Source: Nemertoderma westbladi (Eukaryota; Xenacoelomorpha; Nemertodermatida; Nemertodermatidae). From it: 64,000 nt of DNA. Position numbers and translations under genes: made by a program. Numbering within the stretch: position 1 is the stretch's first letter; the number at the start of each line of letters is the position of its first letter. The notes below the pieces were generated by a model that was not told the origin of the DNA, searched no databases, and worked only from the letters and a program-made list of their open reading frames with translations. Location: assembly GCA_032718475.1 (NCBI GenBank), contig JAUCBJ010006646.1:62001-126000 (forward strand), written 5' to 3'. Shown here piece by piece: positions 33,001 to 43,600 of the stretch.

Positions 33001-33248
33001 GCTTGACACTAGAACAAAATCGCCTCCGCTTTGCAGGACATTGCTTTCGCCGTGAGGACCAGCCAGTGCATAATCTTGTACTTTGGCAGCCTCATGGAGT
33101 GAATAAGCATGGTGGACAGCCCATGACTTTCTTGAGACGCATCTTAAAGGACACTGGCCTTAAAGATGCGGATGATCTAGCAAATGTCATGGGTGATAGG
33201 GAGTTGTGGCGGTGCAATTTTGTTGACAAGCCGGCACAGCATTCTTAA
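30021..33248 (+). CDS. RTE-like endonuclease-reverse transcriptase, intact
   Basis: 1,075 residues with no stop. A Pro-rich leader fills residues 1-95. The apurinic-type endonuclease covers about 98-350: SVNTLTL, VGVQEH (catalytic Glu), GNGGIGLLM, LGDFNAS at 248, SQIDHILF at 309, SSDHRLIVAK at 336. The reverse transcriptase covers about 575-860: GVDGVPPEVF, GNQNGFRKGRG, FVDFFKAFDSV (catalytic Asp), GVLQGDTLAPFLF, LTDLDFADD (FADD catalytic pair at 817-820). The C-terminal region includes FCYLGSWIRKSGED, LLYGSPCWALTAEDTKSLD and the RLRFAGHCFRRED...GDRELWR tail, which is characteristic of RTE elements. All key residues are present, so it could be an active source copy. The start is the ATG nearest the leader shared by copy D; copies D and J support translation of the leader. 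Confidence 0.93.
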   Translation: MDYISNAEVRPLEASGITGHNRPHRRQLTPDRLPVSPPTGERAANNSLSPFPDDLSGPNPGSPGRPDCDGERDSGVGGYSHVPPRPTKPLVNLRQVTRLASVNTLTLGSPMRQGELTALADKLSLSAVGVQEHRMQTGQTDEVLIKDMGGGWRLALASADDSGNGGIGLLMNPTAHAALDKIDQISNRIIRCHFSCSGRLAKKFPKVVLIVCYSPTSVAPVEEVENFYHNLQAATDGVDQHAFLTFLGDFNASLHQSPTSPWVYSNSVNRNSVHLQDFISGNGLFSAGTQFKKRTGKLWTHSGPSGHKSQIDHILFRRKYRSSIQDCNAFTLRPFSSDHRLIVAKVRLSLRASRTTKSALPRHDWSSLLQQPSVRSSFTLQLSNRYEALASEAADHCEGYTAFTEAVKLAAAETVPVYPRNRKRAPWTDNKIQKCRNDLHKAQKESRLKQTTAAKNAVKAASRSLNRQYSVNLQELINQQVDAINDADDSRQSSQAWKSINLLTGRKSQPTTKVKAESPADRLNGWKAHFEKLLNNDRVLPDNFIEVKVSESVLPDIPIGDISFAEVKAAAKSIKTNRASGVDGVPPEVFKIPECLKLIYPIIVDMYRTTRVPQEMKTNKLVPVPKKGNLTLYGSFRGISLISIAAKLYNRILLNRIRDPIERLLRGNQNGFRKGRGTMEPILALRRIIEELSKKKDRHLAVIFVDFFKAFDSVSRSRMFSILSLYGIPDEIIAAIRSVYDGSTTFVSTVDGDTEPFEVLWGVLQGDTLAPFLFIIVVDYVLRMSLDHHNDDGVMITPPTGSRSRGNPAKYLTDLDFADDLGVLSESLEGAQRLLSSLEHAASSVGLFINSRKTKILTVNFESPQQVSDRMSISSKDGMLEHVDDFCYLGSWIRKSGEDLRIRKGKAWAALNRLSRIWKSPRINRKLKVRLFRAAVVPVLLYGSPCWALTAEDTKSLDGTFTRMLRRVHCVKYNAHISNQTLYNIGGVSLVPPSLTLEQNRLRFAGHCFRREDQPVHNLVLWQPHGVNKHGGQPMTFLRRILKDTGLKDADDLANVMGDRELWRCNFVDKPAQHS

Positions 33249-33286
33249 AAATGCAGCTGCAATGCAGCATGCCGATCCTAGTAGTA

Positions 33287-34440
33287 GCCTACCAAGTTTC
33301 AGTCTAAACCGTTAGTAAATAACAAAGTTAGAGAAGATGTTAACTTTCAGACATTTCACCCTCTAGCGGTAGACTTGGGAAGTGTATAGGACTCTGCAAC
33401 TCCGTAAAGATACAGCCTATGATGTAGTAGATACCTGCCAAAGTTTCAGCTCAAAATGATTAAAAGATCCAAATGGGATGAGGTTTTCACTATCAGAAAA
33501 TTAGCCCTCTAGCGGCTGACTGTGGAACTGTAGACGACTCTACTACTCTGCAAAAGATATAGCCTATGCTATAGTAGATGCATACCAAGTTTCAGTCTAA
33601 AAGGATTGTAAATAACAAAGTTGGAGGAGATGTTAACTTTCATACATTTCGCCCTCTAGCGGCAGACGCGGGTAATGTAGACAACTCTGCACGACTCAGT
33701 AAAGATATAGCCTATGCTGTAGTAGATGCCTACCAAGTTCAGTCTAAATGGATTATAAATAACAAAGTTTGAGAAGATGTTAACTTTCAAAGATTTCGCC
33801 CTCTAGCGGTAGACTGGGGAATTGTAGACGATTCTGCGACTCAGTAAAGATATAGCCTATGCTGTAGTAGATGCCTACCAAGTTCAGTCTAAACGGATTA
33901 TAAATAACAAATTTGGAGAAGATGTTAACTTTCAGACATTTCGCCCTCTAGCGGTAGACTGGGGAATTGTAGACGACTCTACGACTCAGTAAAGATACAG
34001 CCTATGCTGTAGTAGATGCCTACCAAGTTCAGTCTAAACGGATTGTAAATGACAAAGTTGGAGAAGATGTTAACTCTGAGACATTTAGCCCTCTAACGGT
34101 AGACTGGGGAACTGCAACTCAGTGACTCCGGAAATATAACAACCTATGCTGCAGTATATAGAAAGTTGGAGAAGATGTTAACTTTCAGACATTTCGCCCT
34201 CTAGCGGTAGACTGGGGAATTGTAGACGACTCTACGACTCAGTAAAGATACAGCCTATGCTGTAGTAGATGCCTACCAAGTTCAGTCTAAACGGATTGTA
34301 AATGACAAAGTTGGAGAAGATGTTAACTCTGAGACATTTAGCCCTATAACGGTAGACTGGGGAACTGTAGACAACTCAGTGACTCCGGAAATATACAGCC
34401 TATGCTGCAGTATGTTACAGTATAGTACATTATGATAATG
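33287..34440. repeat. 145-bp tandem array, right part
   Basis: Seven to eight units, starting with GCCTACCAAGTTCAGTC at about 33287, 33729, 33873, 34018 and 34273. A 255-bp stretch (34018-34272 and on) is duplicated with few changes. Units share the CCCTCTAGCGGTAGAC motif with looser relatives near 57410. Confidence 0.92.
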
Positions 34441-34470
34441 CTCTCCACAGCGAAAAATATCAACCGCCCC

Positions 34471-34560
34471 TATTGGGGCTCGAATCCGGTACCTAGGTTT
34501 CAAACTTCCGGTTATCATCAGCCGAGTGTGTGTCCTAAGACCACTGAGCTACCAGGGCAG
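34471..34560 (-). other. tRNA-like sequence with A and B boxes (SINE head or pseudo-tRNA)
   Basis: On the minus strand it reads GCCCTGGTAGCTCAGTGG (A box) and about 60 nt later CCGGATTCGAGCCCC (B box). The acceptor stem does not pair properly (the 3' side forms its own GCCCCAATAGGGGC hairpin), so I do not call a tRNA gene. CTCCATAGCGAATAAATC outside one end pairs with CTCCACAGCGAAAAATATC outside the other. A partial relative lies at 52904-52960. Confidence 0.5.
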
Positions 34561-34590
34561 TATAAGATTTATTCGCTATGGAGTGGGCTA

Positions 34591-35702
34591 TCATACAGTG
34601 TTTGGGCCTTTTTACATCACTCATAGGAAAGTACAACGTGTATACATTTTTAGTTTAACCTGAAGTTCTAGGTATTCTTACATGCCAAAACAGGATATCT
34701 CACTTGCAAACCTCATCTGGCCCGGCTATTTTTAATACGTAATAATTAGTTAAAATACAAAAAATGTTGCGTTTGGTTTGATAATTCCAAAGGTATACGG
34801 GTTTTCGAGGTCGCTGATCACGGAGGAACTTGTTAAAAATATTTCTGGTAAGTCAAACGTCATTTTTTGTGCTATTCTGATGCCCCAGGATGAAAATTAG
34901 AAGTAGCAAAAATTTCAAACTGTTTAATTGTGCCTTTGTTTGGCTAATTCTAAAGCAATAATAAGTCTCGGTCTCTTGATTTATTTGTTCCATCACACCC
35001 CAACTAGAGATTCAGTAACTTACCAAAATAGGCAAGCCAATTTCAGTACTTGGTTACGATTTTCTGTTTCAGGTTACAAATTGGAGTTCCCAGTTACTAA
35101 TTTCAGTATCAGGTTACAAATTGACACCCAGTTACATATTAGATCACCCAGTTACCAATTTCTTTCTCCGGTTAAGGGGGAGGGGGGGGGGGGGGGGGTA
35201 CACCATTTTGTTCCAAAATATGTCAATATTTTTTTTATGGTCTAATATAATGCACCATTGAATGGTGTTTCCAAATCTGAAAACCGCTATTTAATAGCTC
35301 TTTCAGTTTTCTAGTTCTAACAATTTCCATTTAGGGAATCCTATTGAAATTACTATTACTATGTATAATGAAAGGTCGATTATCTCCAAATATTTTTTTT
35401 ATGAAATTGTCAACTTCAAAACCCTACTACTCTTCTACAATTTTTGAGTAATTAGTCTGAAACTTTCTGTGGGTGTCTATATAGCCACCCTGCATAAAAG
35501 TATCAGACAACTTTTCGAATTTTTTTGTTAATAAAATTTAATACTATTTATAACAAAACTAAAAATTAGCATAAATTTGCAGCGCCACCTAGCGGTGCAG
35601 AATTATTTTAACAAAATTTCGCCTGATAGTTATGTTGCCCCATCTTTGCTCTATCATATAAAAAAACTTTCATGTGATTAGGTTCAAAACTGTAAAAGCA
35701 AT
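34591..35702. other. Unannotated AT-rich interval
   Basis: Contains a short patch of CAGTTAC..AATTTCAGTA-type repeats (35010-35170), a poly-G run at 35176-35198 and a GCGCCACCTAGCGGTGCAG motif at 35580. No gene recognised. Confidence 0.5.
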
Positions 35703-35716
35703 GTAATAATAATAAT

Positions 35717-35766
<50 letters not shown>
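35703..35766. repeat. (AAT)n microsatellite
   Basis: About 20 AAT units immediately before the truncated LTR element begins. It may be the 3' tail of another LINE or a slippage tract. Confidence 0.95.
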
Positions 35767-35767
<1 letters not shown>

Positions 35768-36058
35768 GGAGGAATCCAGAAAATTTCCGTCGACAGAGGA
35801 GCCAGGACGAGAAACAACAGCAAGAGAGTGGGCAGGGGAGAATGGGTTCAACGCAGAGGACCTAGAGGAGATGGGATGGAACACGGATGTTCTGGTGTCT
35901 ATCGGTACAAGGATGGGGAAGAGTGGATGGCGAGATATCCGTAGAGATATCCAGAAGAGACGCCAATCCAAGTAAGAAGTATACCGACGACACCAAGGGG
36001 GTCAAATAAGAAGATAAGGTGGAAAGGGAAGAAAGTTGATCCAAAGGGAGAGGAGCCG

Positions 36059-36448
36059 ATGACGAAGGGTGATGGAAGCGGTGAAGTTAGGGGAGACGTG
36101 TTTAACACGGGGCTGGCAGAGTGCGTGGGGTTATTAAATGTTAAACCATTTTGCGTACGGAATGATAACCAAGGGTCATCGGGGGCTTTCACGCCGATGG
36201 ACATATTGAGGGGGAGGCCAGCAGAGGTCGCATGCACCAGCGACGATGAGATGAAGGGTGGGATTCTGCCGCCAGGGGACGATGAGGAGTTCTGTGGGGT
36301 GACGGAAAGATCCGATCTTAGGGCGGAGGAGAAGGGAAGGTCAGATCCATGGGAGTTAGGATTGACAAGGAGAGTGGGGCGAAGAATAGGAGGACCTACA
36401 GGGTGGCAGTGGGAGAGTTGCCTTCTGGAAGAATCGCCCTTAGGTTGA
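36059..36448 (+). pseudogene. Conserved C-terminal ORF of second LTR element
   Basis: 129 codons with LLNVKPFCVRNDNQGSSG, TPMDILRGRPAEVACTSDDE, ILPPGDDEEF and RRVGRRIGGPTG. About half the residues differ from the homologue at 11886-12296 while the frame stays open and the stop is at the same place, which argues that both descend from a translated protein. Distant similarity to the end of BEL/Pao integrase only. Confidence 0.5.
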
Positions 36449-36540
36449 TGAGTCGTCCAATAAATTGGACTGAGGGGGGTGGGAATGAGGGCGATACACC
36501 CTTCCCACAAAAATAAAATATAAATAAAACTAAAACATAC

Positions 36541-36665
36541 TTACGCCGGGTCAATGGGACCAATACTTACGCTGGGTCAATGCGACCAATACTTACGCCA
36601 GGTCAATGGGACCAATATTTACGCCGGGTCAATGGGACCAATACTAAAGCCGGGTCAATGGGACA
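36541..36665. repeat. 33-bp tandem repeat in LTR element
   Basis: About four copies of ACTTACGCCGGGTCAATGGG followed by ACCAAT. It occupies the place where the other element has a 105-bp repeat. Confidence 0.9.
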
Positions 36666-37391
36666 ATGTATAGTCTAGCTAGAGTCATGATTAAGGGTTA
36701 ACAGACAAATTAAGGGAACACATGGGAGAGAGAGTAGAAAGGGGTAGGCCATCCCAGATATTAACACTGATTCAGGTAGAATTGGTCGTCTCTTGTCATA
36801 CTGAGCCTTACCAAGGAATCATCAGTTTGATGAGAGATTGGTATGGTGGAGAAGCAGTGACAGAAGTAACGGCTAGTGGTCATCCACGGGACACTGGGTA
36901 AATGTGGATAAAAGGATCAGCAGGCTCCTCCACGATTATGTCATAAAGAGGTGGAATGTTCCATATAAAGGAAATCCTTGGTTGGCTGGTAGGAATTTGC
37001 CATTCACCCACCGGGCTGCCGGGAGGTAACAACAACCGCGCCGCACGGAGGGATCACCAATACCCAGAGCCACCTGGATGCGTGGTCATTGAACAACAGC
37101 GCGGAGTTTGTGATTTATTATGAGTGCTCATATCCTGCGGGATAAGAAATGTCCCGAGGGGCACAACCGGGGGTATGGGTAGGAGGGATACTTGATGGGA
37201 CCACCAGCGAAGCGTTTTCGAGAGATAATAACAACTGCACTCAAGCCGTGGCGGCAAATACATCCGCGATTAAGAACAAACAGGATGGCAGGGAATGTCC
37301 AAGCCAGGACGAAGATAAAAGAGGAACTACGTCGAGCTGGAAGGACCTGATAGAAGTTCTAGACCGACTTTCCAGATGTTATTCGCTGACG

Positions 37392-37756
37392 TGTTCATTG
37401 TGTCAAGTACAATGCACCCACTATATAACATTGGAGGTGTCTCATTGGTTCCCCCAAGCTTGACACTAGAACTAAATCGCCTCCGCTTTGCAGGGCATTG
37501 CTTTCGGCGTGAGGACCAGCCAGTGCATAATCTTGTACTTTGGCAGCCTCATGGAGTGAATAAGCATGGTGGACAGCCCATGACTTTCTTGAGACGCATC
37601 TTAAAGGACACTGGCCTTAAAGATGCGGATGATCTAGCAAATGTCATGGGTGATAGGGAGTTGTAGCGGAGAAATTTTGTCGACAAGCCGGCACAGCATT
37701 CTTAAAAATGCAGCTGCAATGCAGCATGCCGATCCTAGTAGTAGTAGTACTAGTAG
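37392..37756 (+). pseudogene. RTE-like LINE 3' fragment, copy G
   Basis: Encodes the last 100 or so residues (SLVPPSLTLELNRLRFAGHC to GDREL, then a TGG-to-TAG stop), the AATGCAG terminus and a (TAG)n tail. TATTCGCTGACG at 37380-37391 and 37757-37768 is a clear 12-bp target duplication, so the insertion interrupted the LTR element. Confidence 0.93.
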
Positions 37757-38478
37757 TATTCGCTGACGGGAAAACATCAGGATTCCTGGAAGGCAGCGCC
37801 GGAATTGTAGACTAAAGTAAAATGTCCCCGTCCTAATTATGAACAATATAAATAAGATTTATAAGAATATTAAATCGTAGTTTGATAATATTGCCATCGT
37901 ACGATGTAGTATAGCCAGATAGAACCTTTTCCAATTAGCTACTGGGACTGAGGACTAATTGACTGATACGCAAGGACTAAACAAAGGGCTCACTTACCAT
38001 ACATACAGCGCGCATATGCAGGGTTGTGTGAGACGCGACAGGAGTGCAGAGAGTGGGAATGAAACAGGGTTGAGTATCAGAAGAGCATGGGGAGGAGGTG
38101 TGAGAGTTTGGGGGAAAGGTTAGGGGTGCGTGATCCAAGTGTGGGGGGAGGGGGGGGGCGAGCAGAGTGGAGGATGAGTCCTATGGGACTAGTGAGGTGA
38201 GGAGGTGAGGAGGTTGGACGATGGTGTCCGGGGAAGAAAATTGTGTGAAGAGAAAGGGCGATCGTCTAAAATAGAGATAACCCGATGCCTTGGTTAAACT
38301 TAGCTCGCAGATGTACCAAGAATGGGTAGTGAGAACAGACCCAGAGGGACCAGCCTGGAAAAATGGCCCCAAGAAGATAATTCCACCCCACATCCAATGC
38401 TAGATTGGATTCCAGCGGAATTGGAGTGCACTAGTGGTTGATGCTATCTTCTTACCGGGAAGATAGCATGGGGGGGGG

Positions 38479-38981
38479 TGTTAGCGGATCCAATTCGCCG
38501 CACCACCCAGCGGAATTCTAACCGCGGAATTCAGTATTCCCTGTCATGGGGAAAGTGGCGATTTACCAATTACAGTTGGCTACCCGATATTAGTAATATA
38601 ATATCGGATACCAACACAATAGAGGCAATATACATTGCCATCCACTGAGAGAGATGCCAGCTCATCTCAGGGCAGAAGCTAGCATATTGGCCCAGGAAAG
38701 AGAGTAGACAATGGTGGGGCAGTTTGGTGGGGCAGTGGGTGGCTTTATAGAGTCGATCGGTTTTCAACCGTCGTCGTCACCAACCGCATTTATTGTGCTT
38801 GTGCTGTATTACCGGTATCTATGCTGTTATATACCTATAACATTAACACCAAACTATTTTATTATAACGGCCTTCGGCCTTTCAGCCCGTAATCACCCAC
38901 AGTAAGCGAACGCGGCGATGCGTATCAAACCAAAACAAAACCCGGTCGGGATTCCCTCGCCAACTCGGGGATCCCGTCACA
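38479..38981 (+). repeat. 3' LTR of second LTR element
   Basis: 503 bp from TGTTAGCGGATCC to ATCCCGTCACA, preceded by GATAGCATGGGGGGGGG, a polypurine tract. A CGGCCTTCGGCC hairpin and a GCGAACGCGGCGATGCG block match the solo LTR. Confidence 0.88.
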
Positions 38982-39127
38982 CCTACTGCCCCCAACCTCC
39001 ACTAAAATACCGAACCAACATAAACAATAATAAAATTTATAACTGCCCAAATCGACCATGAAGTACTTAGTTATTTTCACTAAGATAAAAGTGTTTGGTG
39101 GAGGGTTTGAGTGTTCCCGAATATATT

Positions 39128-39698
39128 AAATAAATTTTTATTTGATAAATTTAGAAATTTTGATTTGATAAATTTAGAAATTTTGATTTGATAAATTTAG
39201 AAATTTTGATTTGATAAATTTAGAAATTTTGATTTGATAAATTTAGAAATTTTGATTTGATAAATTTAGAAATTTTGATTTGATAAATTTAGAAATTTTT
39301 ATTTGATAAATTTAGAAATTTTGATTTGATAAATTTAGAAATTTTGATTTGATAAATTTAGAAATTTTGATTTGATAAATTTAGAAATTTTGATTTGATA
39401 AATTTAGAAATTTTGATTTGATAAATTTAGAAATTTTGATTTGATAAATTTAGAAATTTTGATTTGATAAATTTAGAAATTTTGATTTGATAAATTTAGA
39501 AATTTTGATTTGATAAATTTAGAAATTTTGATTTGATAAATTTAGAAATTTTGATTTGATAAATTTAGAAATTTTGATTTGATAAATTTAGAAATTTTTA
39601 TTTGATAAATTTAGAAATTTTTATTTGATAAATTTAGAAATTTTGATTTGATAAATTTAGAAATTTTGATTTGATAAATTTAGAAATTTTTATTTGAC
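39128..39698. repeat. 23-bp AT-rich minisatellite
   Basis: About 25 near-identical copies of TTTGATAAATTTAGAAATTTTGA minus redundancy (unit landmarks TTTGATAAATTTAG and AAATTTT). The only frequent change is G to T at one position, giving ATTTTTATTTG in four units. Confidence 0.96.
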
Positions 39699-40210
39699 AC
39701 TCGGTAAACTGTTTTTCGTTGGCCAGGGACAATCCCTTTCCTTTCTTTCACCAGTTTAACTAGATCGATTAGTTGGTCATGTAGTTTGATAAATGTGTGT
39801 GAGCCATTACAGCATAGCATGTAGCGGTTAAATAAGTTTTGATATTAATAATTAAATTTCAATAATTAAATAAAAACAACATAGCCAGTGCAGTTCAGTT
39901 GCAGTATTATATTCGTGTTGCTTTTCCAAAATCGTTAGAAACCAGCACCAAAATTTTACTTCCTACCTAATATCCATAAAACACATATATGCCGATAACA
40001 TATAACAGTTGCAGTTGTATTAGCGTGGTTATAATTATAATTGTATATAATCCCATAGGATAGTTGGTATTTCTTCTTCACTACCTGCGAAATAAATATT
40101 AAAAACATGTTAGAAGTAATAATAGAGATAAAAATTGTGAAACGTTATGGTGATACGATTTGTGGTGATCCTATTTGCGTAAATATGATCATGAAAAAGA
40201 TTGGAATGGA
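39699..40210. other. Interval with block duplicated at 25010-25275
   Basis: 39940-40200 is similar to the reverse complement of 25010-25275. 39699-39940 is unique as far as I can see. LINE copy H is inserted at its right end. Confidence 0.5.
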
Positions 40211-40457
40211 ACTACTAGGATCGGCATGCTGCATTGAAGCTGCATTTTTATGAATGCTGTGCCGGCTTGTCGACAAAATTGCGCCGCCACAACTCCCTAT
40301 CACCCATGACATTTGCTAGATCATCCGCATCTTCAAGGCCAGTGTCTTTTAAGATGCGTCTCAAGAAAGTCATGGGCTGTCCACCATGCTTATTCACTCC
40401 ATGAGGCTGCCAAAGTACAAGATTATGCACTGGCTGGTCCTCACGGCGAAAGCAATG
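40211..40457 (-). pseudogene. RTE-like LINE 3' fragment, copy H
   Basis: Antisense copy of the final 60 or so codons (HNLVLWQPHGVNKHGG, MTFLRRILKDTG, GDRELWRRNFVDKP), the AATGCAG-type terminus and a short CTA tail. The frame of the remnant is intact, but only the tail of the protein is encoded. Target duplication not clear. Confidence 0.92.
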
Positions 40458-40574
40458 ATGATGTGAGGATGTGGAAGCTAATAGCTGAATAGATTATAGA
40501 TAGTAGTCGGTGTCATCTGCAATGGAAACTTCAATTGAACCATAGAAAGATATGGATGGACCTGTTGAAAAATT

Positions 40575-40650
40575 AACGCTGCGACCGGGATTCGAACCAC
40601 GTACCTCTCACAAACCAGGAATTTCACCAGCGGGTGTCGGCCTTCAACAT
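40575..40650 (-). other. tRNA-like B-box sequence
   Basis: On the minus strand GTGGTTCGAATCCCGGTCGC contains a perfect B box (GGTTCGAATCC), preceded by CACCCGCTGGTGAAATTCC. No convincing A box or acceptor stem. Probably a SINE fragment just before the satellite array. A single satellite-like unit at about 40490-40520 precedes it. Confidence 0.35.
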
Positions 40651-40689
40651 CTTTAATATTTAATCTCCCCACTTTAACATCTTTACCTT

Positions 40690-43600
40690 ACTTTCTAAGT
40701 TTAGATATAGAAGTCGATGTCTCGGTGTCACCAGTTGCCGTATCCAATAAGTTTAGAGATAGTAGTCGGTGTCTCGGTGTCACCAGCAGCCGTATCCAAT
40801 AAGTTTAGAGATAGTAGTCGGTGTCTCGGTATCACCAGCAACCGTATCCAATAAGTTTAGAGATAGTAGTCGGTGTCTCGGTGTCTCGGTGTCACCAGCA
40901 ACCGTATCCAATAAGTTTAGAGATAGTAGTCGGTGTCTCGGTGTCACCAGCAGCCGTATCCAATAAGTGTAGAGATAGTAGTCGGTGTCACCTGCAACTG
41001 TATCCAATAAGTTTAGAGATAGTAGTCGGTGTCACCAGCAGCCATATCCAATAAGTTTAGAGATAGTAGTCGGTGTCACCTGCAGCCATATGCAATAAGC
41101 TGGCAGATAGTAGTCGTTGTCACCTACAGCCGTATCCAATAAGTTTAGAGATAGTAGTCGGAGTCGCCAGCAGCCGTATCCAATCTGTTTAGATATAGTA
41201 GTTGGTGTCACCAGCAGCCGTATCCAATAAGTTTAGAGATAGTAGTCAGTGTTACCTGCAGCCATATCCAACATGTTTAGAGATAGTATTCGGTGTCACC
41301 TGCAGCCATATCCAATAAGTTTAGAGATAGAATTCGGTGTCACCTACAGCCGTATCCAATAAGTTTAGAGATAGTAGTCGGTGTCTCTGTGTCACCAGCT
41401 GCCGTATCCAATAAGTTTAGAGATAGTAGTCAGTGTTACCTGCAGCCATATCCAATATGTTTAGAGATAGTAGTCGGTGTCTCGGTGTCACCAGCAGCCG
41501 TATCCAATCAGTTTAGAGATAGTAGTCGGTGTCTCGGTGTCACCAGCATCCGTATCCAATAAGTTTAGAGATAGTAGTCGGTGTCTCGGTGTCACCAGCA
41601 GCCGTATCCAATATGTTTAGAGATAGTATTCGGTGTCACCTGCAGCCATATCCAATAAGTTTAGAGATAGTATTCGGTGTCACCTGCAGCCGTATCCAAT
41701 AAGTTTAGAGATAGTAGTCAGTGTTACCTGCAGCCATATCCAATATGTTTAGAGATAGTATTCGGTGTCACATGCAGCCATATCCAATAAGTTCAGAGAT
41801 AGTATTCGGTGTCACCAGCAGCCGTATCCAATAAGTTTAGAGATAGTAGTCGGTGTCTCGGTGTCACCAGCAGCCGTATCCAATAAGTTTAGAGATAGTA
41901 GTCGGTGTCACCTGCAGCCATATGCAATAAGCTGGCAGATAGTAGTCGTTGTCACCTACAGCCGTATCCAATAAGTTTAGAGATAGTAGTCGGTGTCTCG
42001 GTGTCACCAGCATCCGTATCCAATAAGTTTAGAGATAGTAGTTGGTGTCTCGGTGTCACTAGCAGCCGTATCCAATAAGTTTAGAGATAGTAGTCAGTGT
42101 TTCGGTGTCACCAGCAGCCATATCCAATAAGTTTAGAGATAGTACTCGGTGTCACCAGCAGCCATATGCAATAAGCTGAAAGATAGTAGTCGGTGTCACC
42201 TGCAGCCATATGCAATAAGCTGGCAGATAGTAGTCGTTGTCACCTACAGCCATATCCAATAAGTTTAGAGATAGTAGTCGGAGTCGCCAGCAGCCGTATC
42301 CAATCTGTTTAGATATAGTAGTTGGTGTCACCAGCAGCCATATCCAATAAGTTTAGAGATAGTAGTCGGTGTCACCTGCAACTGTATCCAATAAGTTTAG
42401 AGATAGTATTCGGTGTCACCAGCTGCCGTATCCAATAAGTTTAGAGATAGTAGTCAGTGTTACCTGCAGCCATATCCAACATGTTTAGAGATAGTATTCG
42501 GTGTCACCTGCAGCCATATCCAATAAGTTTAGAGATAGAATTCGGTGTCACCTACAGCCGTATCCAATAAGTTTAGAGATAGTAGTCAGTGTTACCTGCA
42601 GCCATATCCAACATGTTTAGAGATAGTAGTCGGAGTCGCCAGCAGCCGTATCCAATCTGTTTAGATATAGTAGTTGGTGTCACCAGCAGCCATATCCAAT
42701 AAGTTTAGAGATAGTATTCGGTGTCACCAGCTGCCGTATCCAATAAGTTTAGAGATAGTAGTCAGTGTTACCTGCAGCCATATCCAACATGTTTAGAGAT
42801 AGTATTCGGTGTCACCTGCAGCCATATCCAATAAGTTTAGAGATAGAATTCGGTGTCACCTACAGCCGTATCCAATAAGTTTAGAGATAGTAGTCGGTGT
42901 CTCGGTGTCACCAGCAGCCGTATCCAATAAGTTTAGAGATAGTAGTCAGTGTTACCTAGAGCTGTATCCAATAAGTTTAGAGATAGTAGTCAGTGTTACC
43001 TGCAGCCATATCCAATATGTTTAGAGATAGTAGTCGGTGTCTCGGTGTCACCAGCAGCCGTATCCAATCAGTTTAGAGATAGTAGTCGGTGTCTCGGTGT
43101 CACCAGCATCCGTATCCAATAAGTTTAGAGATAGTAGTCGGTGTCTCGGTGTCACCAGCATCCGTATCCAATAAGTTTAGAGATAGTAGTCGGTGTCTCG
43201 GTGTCACCTGCAGCCATATGCAATAAGCTGGCAGATAGTAGTCGTTGTCACCTACAGCCGTATCCAATAAGTTTAGAGATAGTAGTCGGTGTCTCGGTGT
43301 CACCAGCAGCCGTATCCAATATGTTTAGAGATAGTAGTTGGTGTCACCAGCAGCCATATCCAATATGTTTAGAGATAGTATTCGGTGTCACCTGCAGCTG
43401 TATCCAATAAGTTTAGAGATAGTAGTCAGTGTTACCTGCAGCCATATCCAACATGTTTAGAGATAGTATTCAGTATCACCTGCAGCCGTATCCAATATGT
43501 TTAGAGATAGTAGTCAGTGTTACCTGCAGCCATATCCAATAAGTTTAGAGATAGTATTCGGTGTCACCTGCAGCCATATCCAATATGTTTAGAGATAGTA

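Larger units (their letters stand above)
29530..33286 (+). mobile_element. Full-length RTE-like LINE, copy F
   Basis: Complete 3,757-bp element: 491-bp 5' UTR, one ORF, only 38 bp of 3' UTR, then a TAG-repeat tail. It sits inside the 145-bp tandem array. GCCTACC at 29523-29529 and 33287-33293 is a short direct repeat, probably the target duplication, although it also belongs to the array unit. The single ORF, short 3' UTR and microsatellite tail are typical of the RTE clade. It is the reference for ten other copies in the window. Confidence 0.9.
35767..38981 (+). mobile_element. LTR retrotransposon, 5'-truncated second copy
   Basis: Same family as the element at 9270-14418 but on the plus strand. 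It begins within the accessory ORF (GFNAEDLEEMGW, compare GFDAQDLDERRW in the other), continues through the integrase-like tail and ends in a full LTR at 38479-38981. The 5' LTR, gag and protease are absent. A LINE fragment is inserted at 37392-37756. Between 36700 and 37380 short open stretches exist but I do not recognise a protein. Confidence 0.8.

Noticed and set aside
34471-34560. Functional tRNA gene
   Set aside because: A and B boxes are present but the acceptor stem and anticodon arm do not fold properly.
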